NCBI GenBank assembly: GCA_963758225.1 | Contig: CAVWUJ010000008.1 | Span: 1-64,000, forward strand | Length of the DNA: 64,000 nucleotides | Reading direction: 5' to 3' | DNA from: Z2-YC6860 sp963758225 | Lineage (GTDB): Bacteria > Pseudomonadota > Alphaproteobacteria > Rhizobiales > Xanthobacteraceae | Part shown: piece by piece, positions 57,149-64,000 of the stretch | Position numbering within the stretch: the first letter of the stretch is position 1 | Layout of the letters: the number at the start of each line of letters is the position of its first letter | Notes under the pieces: generated by a model | Databases searched by the model: none | The model's input: only the letters and a program-made list of their open reading frames with translations | What the model was told of the DNA's origin: nothing | Translations under genes and position numbers: made by a program

Positions 57149-58154
57149 TCAGGCGATGCCGGCGCGCAGAAGGTCGTGCATGTGCACGATGCCGACCGGC
57201 TTTCCGTCCTCGACCACGAAGACGGCCGTGATCTTGGTCGTGTTGAGATGTTCGAGGATTTCGCCGGCGAGCTGGTCGGCGCGCGCGGTGTGCGGGCTGC
57301 GCGTCATGATGTCGTCCACGCTCTGCTCCAAAAGCCCTGGCCTCATATGCCGCCGCAGATCGCCGTCGGTGATGATGCCGGCGAGGCGGCCCTCGCCATC
57401 GACCATGCCGATGCAGCCGAAGCCGGCGGCCGAAATATCGACGATGGCGGTCGAGATCGGCGTGCCGAGCGCGGTCAGCGGAATGGCCTTCCCGGTGTGC
57501 ATGATGTCGCGCACGAAGCGCAGCACGGCGCCGAGCCGGCCGCCCGGATGCAGGTCGCGGAAATCGTGCGCGGTGAAACCCCGGCCTTCCAGCAGCGCGA
57601 CCGCGAGCGCGTCGCCGAGCGCGAGCTGGATCACCGCCGATGTGGTCGGCGCCAGATTGTGCGGACAGGCCTCGCGGACGCCGGGCAACTGAAGCACGAC
57701 GTCGGCCGCGCGCCCGAGCGTGCTGTCGCCGTTGCCGGTGATCGCGACCAGGCCGATGCGGAAGCGGCGCGAATAATCCACCAGGTTTTTCAGTTCGACG
57801 GTCTCGCCGGACCACGACAGCGCCAGGATCACATCGGACTTGCCGATCATGCCGAGATCGCCGTGGCTGGCCTCGCTCGGGTGCACGAACATCGCCGGCG
57901 TGCCGGTGGAGGCGAGCGTGGAGGCGATCTTGCGGCCGACGTGGCCGGATTTGCCCATGCCGCTGACCACGAGCCGGCCGCTGCATGCGCCGATCAGGTC
58001 AACCGCCGCGGTGAAGGCTCTGGCGCATGCCGTTGCCGAGCGTGGCGGCGAGAGCGGCGATGCCGGCCTGCTCGGCGTCGAGCGTGCGCAAGGCGGAGGC
58101 GATCGCGGGCGGATCGCCGGCCTGCACGTCCTGCTGCTTGCTATCCTGCGCCAA
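57149..58154 (-). CDS. kdsD: D-arabinose 5-phosphate isomerase, KpsF/KdsD type (one frameshift)
   Basis: Isomerase giving arabinose 5-phosphate for Kdo. The SIS domain is GRLVVSGMGKSGHVGRKIAS, TPAMFVHPSEASHGDLGMI, DVILALSWSGETVELKNLVD and LEGRGFTAHDFRDLHPGGRL; two CBS domains follow (MHTGKAIPLTALGTPISTA, GIITDGDLRRHM and VVEDGKPVGIVHMHDLLRAG). A TTG start at 58154 with GGAGAGGG upstream gives MAQDSKQQDVQAGDPPAIAS; the frame changes near 58018. About 334 residues, normal size. It complements the heptose genes in inner-core synthesis. Confidence 0.87.
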
Positions 58155-58320
58155 TTTTCGAAATCCCTCTCCGGCGAAGGACCTATCACGGGCCGGCGGA
58201 AACCAAAACAGGGAACAGGCCGTCATCCGGTCTGGGAACACCCGAATCGGCATGATATGAGAGCCGACCTTGCGCCATCGGGCGAACCGCCCGCGCGGCG
58301 TGGCGTGCAGACAGGCGCCG

Positions 58321-59801
58321 ATGTTCGACTTCGAAAGGCAAATTCCGGCGCTTCGCAAGCAGACCGTCCTGTGCATCGGCGATCTGATGCTGGACGACTT
58401 CGTCTATGGCGAAGTCTCGCGCATCTCGCCGGAAGCGCCGGCGCCGGTCATCGCCGTGCAGCGCGAGGATGTCGTGATCGGCGGCGCGGGCAATGTCGCG
58501 CGCAACCTGGCGAGCCTCGGCGCGAGGTGCATCTTTCTTGGCGTCGTCGGCAAGGATGCGGCCGGGGCCATGCTGAAGGATGCCTTCACCGCGCATCGCA
58601 CCATCCGTGCGCATCTCGTCGCCGATCCGTCGCGGCCGACCACGCGCAAGCTGCGTTTCGTGTCGGAGCACCATTCCACCCATCTGCTGCGCGCCGATTG
58701 GGAGGAAGCGCGGCCGGTCGATGCCGAGATCGAGAAAGCGCTGATCGCGCGCGCGCTCGCGGCCTTGCCGCGGGTCGGCGCTGTGGTGCTCTCCGACTAT
58801 GCCAAGGGCGTGCTGACGCCGCGGCTGGTCCGCACCGTGATCGACCGGGCCGGAAAGCTCGGCAAGCCGGTGATCGTCGATCCCAAGGGACTCGATTTCT
58901 CGGTCTATCGCGGCGCGACCATGATCACGCCGAACCGCAAGGAGCTGGCGGAGGCGACGCGCCGGCCGGTCGGCACGCTCGATGAGGTGCATGCCGCGGC
59001 GCAGGCGCTGGCGCGCGTGGCCGCCTGCAAAGCCGTGCTGGTCACGCTCAGCGAGGACGGGATGGCGCTGCATGCGCGCGGCCGCAAGCCGGTCCACGTG
59101 CCGGCCTTCCCGGTCAAGGTGCGCGACGTGTCCGGCGCCGGCGACACGGTGGTCGCGGTGCTGGCGGCGCTCTTGGCGACCGGTGCGCCGTTCGAGGACG
59201 CGATGCGCGCGGCCAATGCGGCGGCGGCGGTGGTGATCGGCAAGCCGGGCACGGCTTCGGTTTCGGCGGCGGAGCTGCGCGCGCGCATTCTTCCGGCGGC
59301 CGCGCTCGCGCCCGAGGAAAAGATCGTCTTCGACTGGGCCGCGCTCGACGAGCGGCTCGGCCCCTGGCGCGCGCAGGATCAGCGCATCGGCTTCACCAAT
59401 GGCGTGTTCGATCTCCTGCATCCCGGCCATGTGAAGGTGCTGGCACAGGCGCGCGCGGCCTGCGACCGGCTGGTCGTCGGCCTCAACAGCGATGCATCGG
59501 TGAAGCGGCTGAAGGGGCCGCAGCGGCCGATCCAGAACGAACACGCCCGCGCCGAGGTGCTGGCCGCCCTGGAGGCGGTCGATCTGGTGGTGGTGTTCGA
59601 GCAGAACACGCCGCTGGAATTGATCCGCCGGATTCGCCCGAGCGTTCTGGTCAAGGGCGGCGACTATCGCCGCGACCAGGTGGTGGGGGCGGGCCTCGTC
59701 GAATCAAGGGCGGTGAAGTGATCCTCGTGAACCTCGTCGAAGGCCACAGCACCACCCGCATCGTCGAAACCTCGCGCGGCCGCAAGCCGCGCCGCCGCTG
59801 A
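58321..59801 (+). CDS. hldE: Bifunctional heptose kinase/adenylyltransferase HldE (C-terminal frameshift)
   Basis: Two-domain enzyme of ADP-heptose synthesis. Residues 1-320 are the ribokinase-like kinase: TVLCIGDLMLDDFVYGEVSR, VIGGAGNVARNLASLGARC and VRDVSGAGDTVVAVLAALLA with the catalytic Asp. Residues 345-490 are the nucleotidyltransferase: IGFTNGVFDLLHPGHVKVLA with the H-x-G-H site and LVVGLNSDASVKRLKGPQRP. The open frame stops early at 59721 because of a missing base near 59707; the true end, GEVILVNLVEGHSTTRIVET, reaches TGA at 59801. The ATG at 58321 gives MFDFERQIPALRKQTV. It diverges from kdsD. Confidence 0.9.
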
Positions 59802-59815
59802 TCCGGACGAAAGCC

Positions 59816-60568
59816 ATGGCCGCCCAGCCCAGCCAGCAGGAAGAAGAGCGCCAGGTCCGTGCGTTCTTTGCCGACGCTCCCGCCGGCTTTTTCGTCGAGG
59901 TCGGCGCCAACCATCCGACCCGGAATTCGCAGAGCTGGCATCTGGAGCAGGCCGGCTGGTCCGGTGTGCTGGTCGAGCCGCAGCCGGTGATGGCGGCGAC
60001 GCTGGCCGCGCAGCGCAAGGCGGCGGTGTTCGCCGTCGCCTGTTCGTCGCCGCAGCGGGCGGGCCATTCGCTGCCGCTGCATATCGCCGGGCCGATGTCC
60101 TCGCTGGACCGTGGTCGCATGGCGGCCGGGGCCAGGGCCGAATATGCGCTGATGGTGCCGGTGCGCACGCTCGATTCGATCCTGGTCGAGGCACAGGCGC
60201 CGGCGCCGATCGACCTGCTCTCGATTGATGTCGAGGGGCACGAACTCGACGTGCTGCGGGGGTTCGACCTGGCGCGCTGGCGGCCGCGGCTGATCCTGCT
60301 CGAAGATCATGTGGAGGACCTGGAGCGCCACCGCTATCTGACCCGAGCCGGCTATCGGCTGGTGCGGCGGCTCGGCTTCAACGGCTGGTACGTTCCGGCC
60401 GACGCGCCGCAACGGCCGGCGCTGGCGGACCGCTGGGAGATTCTGCGCAAGTACGGCCTGGCATTGCCGTTTCGCAAGTTTCGCAATCTCTCCCGGCGGA
60501 TGCGCGGCAAAACGGGCGGTTATGCGGACGGCGGGTGCGCGCTGCCGCCGTTTGGCGCGGCGCCCTGA
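59816..60568 (+). CDS. FkbM-family methyltransferase
   Basis: A 250-residue SAM-dependent methyltransferase. SAM motif I is FFVEVGANHPTRNSQSWHLE; motif II-like GWSGVLVEPQPVMAATLAAQ; then RTLDSILVEAQAPAPIDLLS followed by IDVEGHELDVLRGFDL, the FkbM signature; LILLEDHVEDLERHRYLTRA closes the fold. It probably O-methylates a sugar in the core or O-antigen, as FkbM proteins in LPS loci do. The start 15 bp after the hldE stop suggests co-transcription. The frame is intact. Confidence 0.85.
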   Translation: MAAQPSQQEEERQVRAFFADAPAGFFVEVGANHPTRNSQSWHLEQAGWSGVLVEPQPVMAATLAAQRKAAVFAVACSSPQRAGHSLPLHIAGPMSSLDRGRMAAGARAEYALMVPVRTLDSILVEAQAPAPIDLLSIDVEGHELDVLRGFDLARWRPRLILLEDHVEDLERHRYLTRAGYRLVRRLGFNGWYVPADAPQRPALADRWEILRKYGLALPFRKFRNLSRRMRGKTGGYADGGCALPPFGAAP

Positions 60569-60650
60569 AACATGGTTTGAGGAGCACGCGCCCGCGCTAT
60601 GCCGGGGCGCGCATTTCTTGCGGGATTTCGCAGCATTTGCAGGATCGAGC

Positions 60651-61400
60651 GTGCCGCGACTGAGCGCCATCATCATCACCCGCAACGAGGCGGCCAATAT
60701 CGGCCCCTGCCTCGACGCCCTGGCGTTCTGCGACGAGCGCATCGTGGTGGAGGACGGCAGCACCGATGGCACCGCGGAGATCGCCAGGGCCCATGGCGCG
60801 CGGGTGGAGAGCCATCCGTTCGAGGGCTTCGGCGCGCAGAAGGGATATGCGCTGGCGCTTGCGACCGGCGAATGGGTGCTGTCGGTCGATGCCGACGAGC
60901 GCATCGAGCCGGCGCTGGCCCAGGAGATCCGCGCCGCGATCGAAAGCGGCGCCGCCGATGGCTACGAAATCCCGCGCCGTTCGACCTTCTGCGGCCGGCC
61001 GATGCGCCATTCCGGCTGGTTTCCCGATTACGTGCTGCGGCTGTTCCGGCGCGACAAGGCCTCATTCTCGAACGACATCGTCCATGAACGGGTGATCTGC
61101 GCCGGGACGGTCGCACGGCTGACGCAGCCGCTGGTGCATCATCCGGTTCTGCGGCTGGAGGATGCGCTGTCGCGCATGGACCGCTATTCGACGGCGGGGG
61201 CCGAGCGACTGGTCGCATCCGGTCGCCGGGTGTCGTTCGCCACCGGCATCCTGCGCGGATGGTGGGCCTTCATGCGCACCTACGTGCTGCAAAGGGGGTT
61301 TCTCGACGGACGCGAGGGATTTTTGCTGGCGGTCGCCAACGCCGAGGGCACCTATTACCGCTACATGAAGGCGTGGCTGATGGGGCGCCGGCGTGGCTGA
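60651..61400 (+). CDS. Family 2 glycosyltransferase, WaaE/KdtX type
   Basis: A 249-residue cytoplasmic glycosyltransferase. The GTG at 60651 starts VPRLSAIIITRNEAANIGPC; the nucleotide-binding VVEDGSTDGTAEIARAHGAR and the metal-binding SVDADERIEPALAQEIRAAI (D-x-D) follow. PRRSTFCGRPMRHSGWFPDY and LRLFRRDKASFSNDIVHERV are typical of the WaaE/LgtF beta-1,4-glucosyltransferases acting on inner-core heptose. A longer ATG-initiated frame (60522) adds residues unlike the family. It overlaps the next glycosyltransferase by eight bases. Confidence 0.85.
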   Translation: MPRLSAIIITRNEAANIGPCLDALAFCDERIVVEDGSTDGTAEIARAHGARVESHPFEGFGAQKGYALALATGEWVLSVDADERIEPALAQEIRAAIESGAADGYEIPRRSTFCGRPMRHSGWFPDYVLRLFRRDKASFSNDIVHERVICAGTVARLTQPLVHHPVLRLEDALSRMDRYSTAGAERLVASGRRVSFATGILRGWWAFMRTYVLQRGFLDGREGFLLAVANAEGTYYRYMKAWLMGRRRG

Positions 61401-62220
61401 CCTGATCTCCATCGTCGTCACCACCTATGACCGCGCCGATGCGCTCGATGCGGTGCTGCGCAGCCTGTCCGACCAAACGGACCGCGGCTTCGAAGTCATC
61501 GTCGCCGACGACGGATCGGGGCCGGAGACGGCCGCGTGCCTGCGCTCCTGGACCCAGCGTCTCGGCGTCCGGCTGGCCCATGTCTGGCACGAGCATCGCG
61601 ACTTCCGCGCGGGAGAGATCCGCAACCGGGCGGTGCTGGCCAGTCACGGCGATTATCTGGTGTTCCTCGACGGGGACTGCCTCGCGCGGCCCTCGTTCGT
61701 TGCCGCCCATCGTCGGCTCGCCGAGCGCGGCTGGTTCGTCACCGGCAACCGCGCGCTTCTGTCCCCCGCAATGACCCGCTCGGCGCTTGGCGATCCGCTC
61801 CGGCCGGAACGCTGGGGATTGCTGCGATGGACCGGCCGGCGGTTCGGCGGCGGCATCAACCGGCTGTCCGCGCTTCTGTCCCTCCCGCTCGGCCCGCTGC
61901 GCAAGCGGCGTGCCCGGGCATGGCAGGGTGCCCGCTCGTGCAACCTCGCCATCTGGCGTGCCGATTTCGAAACCGTCGACGGGTTCGACGCGGTATTCAG
62001 CGGCTGGGGTAAAGAGGACTCCGATCTCCTGGTGCGGCTTCTCCATGCCGGCGTGCGGCGCAAGGATGGCGCCTTTGCAACAGGCGTCCTGCACCTGTGG
62101 CATCCGCCCGCGGACCGGACGCGGCTTCCGGAAAACGAACGCATGCTGGACGAGGTCATCGCCGCGGGCAGGGTGCGCGCCCGGCAGGGCCTGACCCATC
62201 TGGCGGGGGCCTTGCCATGA
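61393..62220 (+). CDS. Family 2 glycosyltransferase
   Basis: A 275-residue glycosyltransferase beginning at GTG 61393: MADLISIVVTTYDRADALDA, then FEVIVADDGSGPETAACLRS, and YLVFLDGDCLARPSFVAAHR with D-x-D. The C-terminal acceptor domain has SCNLAIWRADFETVDGFDAV and FSGWGKEDSDLLVRLLHAGV, the G-W-G-x-E-D motif of the galactosyltransferase-like (Glyco_transf_7C) group. Its overlaps with both neighbours indicate one transcript. It probably adds a hexose to the LPS core; the linkage is unknown. Confidence 0.85.
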   Translation: MADLISIVVTTYDRADALDAVLRSLSDQTDRGFEVIVADDGSGPETAACLRSWTQRLGVRLAHVWHEHRDFRAGEIRNRAVLASHGDYLVFLDGDCLARPSFVAAHRRLAERGWFVTGNRALLSPAMTRSALGDPLRPERWGLLRWTGRRFGGGINRLSALLSLPLGPLRKRRARAWQGARSCNLAIWRADFETVDGFDAVFSGWGKEDSDLLVRLLHAGVRRKDGAFATGVLHLWHPPADRTRLPENERMLDEVIAAGRVRARQGLTHLAGALP

Positions 62221-63518
62221 CGACGGCGGCCCAGGCGCGCCCTCGTTTCGACCGCGCGCGACTGATCCCGGTCGCGGACTGGCTCGCGGTGGCGCTCGCC
62301 GCCTCGCTGCCCTGGTCCACCTCGGCGACCGGCATCCTGGTGGCGCTGTGGCTCGTCGCCGCCGTGCCGACGCTGACGCCCGACGCCGTCCGGCGCGAGG
62401 TGGCGACGCCCGCCGGCGGCCTGCCTGTGCTGCTGTGGCTCGTCGGTGCCGCCGGCATGCTCTGGGCCGATGTTTCGTGGGGCGAGCGCCTGGAAGGCCT
62501 GTCGGGCTTCCACAAGCTGTTGCTGATCCCGCTGCTGCTCGCTTTTTTCCGCCGCGGCGGACGGGCGCGCGAGGTGATGGTGGCTTTCGTGCTCTCGTGC
62601 ACGGTGCTCCTGGCGGTGTCGTGGCTGTTCCTGTGGATGCCGGAACTGGGGCATCCCCATCCGCGCATCGGCGTGCCGGTCAAGGATTACATCTCGCAGA
62701 GCGCGGTCTTCATCGTCTGCATGTTCGTGTTCGCGTATCGCGCCATCGAACTGTGGCGCGCTGGGCGCAGACCTGCGGCATCGGGGCTCGCCGCGCTGGC
62801 GCTCGTGTTCCTCCTCAACGTGCTGATGGTGGCGGTGGCGCGGACCGCGCTGGTGGTGATCCCGGTCCTGCTCCTGGCGCTCGGTTTCGTCTGCTTCCGC
62901 TGGAAGGGCGTCGCCGCGCTGATGGCCGGGCTTCTCGTCGTCGTGTCGATCGCCTGGGTGTCGTCGGATTTCCTGCGGATGCGGGTGACGAGCCTGCACC
63001 AGGAAATCATGAGCTATGGCGTCGACGGACGCCGGACCTCGGCCGGCGAGCGCCTGGAGTTCTGGCGAAAGTCCCTGATTTCCATCGCCGAGGCGCCGGT
63101 GATCGGGCACGGGACCGGCTCCATCGAGGACCGGTTTCGCCGCGTCGCGAGCGCCGAGGGCGTCGCCAGTTCCGAGGGCCTCGGCGCCTTGGTCACGAAC
63201 AATCCGCACAACCGAACCTTCGCCGTCGCGATCCAGGTCGGGATGCTGGGAAGCATTGTCCTATGGGCGATGTGGGCGGCGCACGGCCTGCTCGTTTACG
63301 GCCGCGGGCTCGTGGCCTGGACCGGGATCGTCATCGTGACGCAGAACGTGATCGGGGGGCTGTTCAACACCCACCTGTTCGACTTCACCCACGGCTGGCT
63401 CTACGTGTTCGGCCTGGGGATCGCGGGAGGAACGCTGCTGCGCTTGCGCGGACCGGCGGAACGACCGGCCGGCGAGGGGGCGGGATCGTCCGCAATGCGG
63501 CCGGCTCAGCCTTTGTAG
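62217..63518 (+). CDS. O-antigen ligase-like membrane protein (WaaL family)
   Basis: A 433-residue inner-membrane protein with about eleven membrane segments (VADWLAVALAASLPWSTSAT, GLPVLLWLVGAAGMLWADVS, LNVLMVAVARTALVVIPVLL). The periplasmic Wzy_C loop has RTSAGERLEFWRKSLISIAE, PVIGHGTGSIEDRF and VTNNPHNRTFAVAIQVGMLG, with the Arg and His residues typical of ligases. It should transfer polymer from undecaprenyl phosphate to lipid A-core. Wzy polymerases share the domain, so ligase is the better but not certain call. The ATG overlaps the glycosyltransferase stop by four bases (ATGA). Confidence 0.82.
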   Translation: MTTAAQARPRFDRARLIPVADWLAVALAASLPWSTSATGILVALWLVAAVPTLTPDAVRREVATPAGGLPVLLWLVGAAGMLWADVSWGERLEGLSGFHKLLLIPLLLAFFRRGGRAREVMVAFVLSCTVLLAVSWLFLWMPELGHPHPRIGVPVKDYISQSAVFIVCMFVFAYRAIELWRAGRRPAASGLAALALVFLLNVLMVAVARTALVVIPVLLLALGFVCFRWKGVAALMAGLLVVVSIAWVSSDFLRMRVTSLHQEIMSYGVDGRRTSAGERLEFWRKSLISIAEAPVIGHGTGSIEDRFRRVASAEGVASSEGLGALVTNNPHNRTFAVAIQVGMLGSIVLWAMWAAHGLLVYGRGLVAWTGIVIVTQNVIGGLFNTHLFDFTHGWLYVFGLGIAGGTLLRLRGPAERPAGEGAGSSAMRPAQPL

Positions 63519-63931
63519 GATTTTTCCTCGACGATCGCGGAGCCGAAGTCGCGGTTGATGCGGTTCTTGGCCGCCGCCCGCCGGTCGTTGGTCTGATAGA
63601 CGCTGCGTGCCAGTTCGATGAAGCGCGGCCCGAAATCGCCGGCCGCCTCGCATTCGCGGATGTCGTCCTCGATCTGCCACAGGGCGCTGTTGAGCGTCTT
63701 CAGGTCATGCGCATAGGGTTGCATCCGGGGCGTATCGAGGCCCGAGTTGCGCTTGAGTTCGTTGAGCACGCCCAGTTCCGTCGCCACGTTGCGCAGCTTG
63801 GCGGAGTCGGAAATCCGCTCGGCCTTGATCTCCAGGATGGTGATCTTGTCGATCAGTTCACCGATCGCGATCGGGGCGAGAAGCTGGTCCTTCGGGGCAG
63901 TCGGATTTGTCATCGCGGGCTTGCTTGGCAT
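63506..63931 (-). CDS. DUF6165-like protein
   Basis: A 141-residue soluble protein: LLAPIAIGELIDKITILEIK, then AERISDSAKLRNVATELGVL and ALWQIEDDIRECEAAGDFGP, ending FGSAIVEEKSYKG. The I-G-E-L-I-D-K-I-T-I-L-x-I-K motif is that of the DUF6165 family, found in polysaccharide loci and sometimes fused to glycosyltransferases. Role unknown. Its 3' end overlaps the 3' end of the ligase gene by 13 bp on the opposite strand. Start ambiguous between 63931 (MPSKPAMTNP) and the internal Met at 63913. Confidence 0.75.
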   Translation of the reverse strand: MPSKPAMTNPTAPKDQLLAPIAIGELIDKITILEIKAERISDSAKLRNVATELGVLNELKRNSGLDTPRMQPYAHDLKTLNSALWQIEDDIRECEAAGDFGPRFIELARSVYQTNDRRAAAKNRINRDFGSAIVEEKSYKG

Positions 63932-64000
63932 AGAGGGAAGCGCGTGCCGGAACTGGCGGTCGCGGCAACGATCCTCTAACAGGTCGGTCGAGCGGCTGGC
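63932..64000. other. Right edge of window
   Basis: Upstream flank of the DUF6165-like gene. Nothing recognisable in 69 bp. Confidence 0.3.

Noticed and set aside
61653..63209. 518-codon leftward open frame opposite the glycosyltransferase and ligase genes
   Set aside because: Composition is Arg/Gln/His-rich without any domain; the rightward strand has complete GT2 and WaaL motifs with overlapping starts.

Overview
The window is high-GC chromosomal DNA from an alphaproteobacterium, most likely a member of the Hyphomicrobiales (Nitrobacteraceae/Xanthobacteraceae-like). The case rests on gene content: a hemP-hmuTUV/hmuR heme locus with an HmuQ-type heme oxygenase, many solitary Bug/TctC and TAXI solute-binding proteins, DUF6481, DUF6494, DUF1236-like and DUF6165-like small proteins, and REP-like palindromes of a type common in that order. 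I see no rRNA, insertion sequence, phage gene, CRISPR array or plasmid function.

Layout. 1-6612: heme acquisition. hemP-hmuT-hmuU-hmuV runs left, joined by 4-nt ATGA overlaps, and diverges from the TonB receptor hmuR, which is followed by a heme-degrading monooxygenase and hutX. 6841-11389: a WbpP-type UDP-sugar epimerase, a TctC binding protein, a broken cold-shock gene next to two small charged proteins, and tRNA-Ser(GGA). 11520-19624: a tungstate/molybdate block (one-component regulator, tupBCA, a truncated modA, a FecBCDE-type transporter, fdhD) that reads as metal supply and sulfuration for formate dehydrogenase. 19651-32344: scattered metabolism and envelope genes (dehydrogenase, pyrC, tricarballylate-dehydrogenase-like flavoprotein, MscS, MetE-like protein, rpmJ, PRC-barrel, SDR). 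32573-35768: TctC plus a long TctA permease with a TctB-like tail. 35869-46651: esterase, VOC protein, CsbD, receiver protein, S10 peptidase, lone ureE, paaG-like hydratase and a TAXI TRAP transporter. 46780-49286: amidase and a fumarylacetoacetate-hydrolase-family gene. 49500-63931: a lipopolysaccharide locus with an MsbA-like exporter, galE, the whole ADP-heptose route (gmhA, hldE, gmhB, hldD), two heptosyltransferases, kdsD, a FkbM methyltransferase, two GT2 glycosyltransferases and an O-antigen ligase.

Two properties of the sequence itself matter. First, many genes carry single-base indels; they are dense at 1-3000, 20500-24600 and 46780-57000 and sparse elsewhere. Many genes are therefore described as the intact gene the pieces add up to, with the breaks noted. 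I think most breaks are base-level errors, but the inserted bases I could place sit between codons every time, which is odd. Second, the window is peppered with short tandem duplications (about 9-20 bp, 2-5 copies) in gaps, in front of start codons and inside coding sequence. At least one appears to have broken a gene (cspA). Four in-frame TAG codons in otherwise intact frames and an abrupt modA/fecB junction are the other main anomalies.
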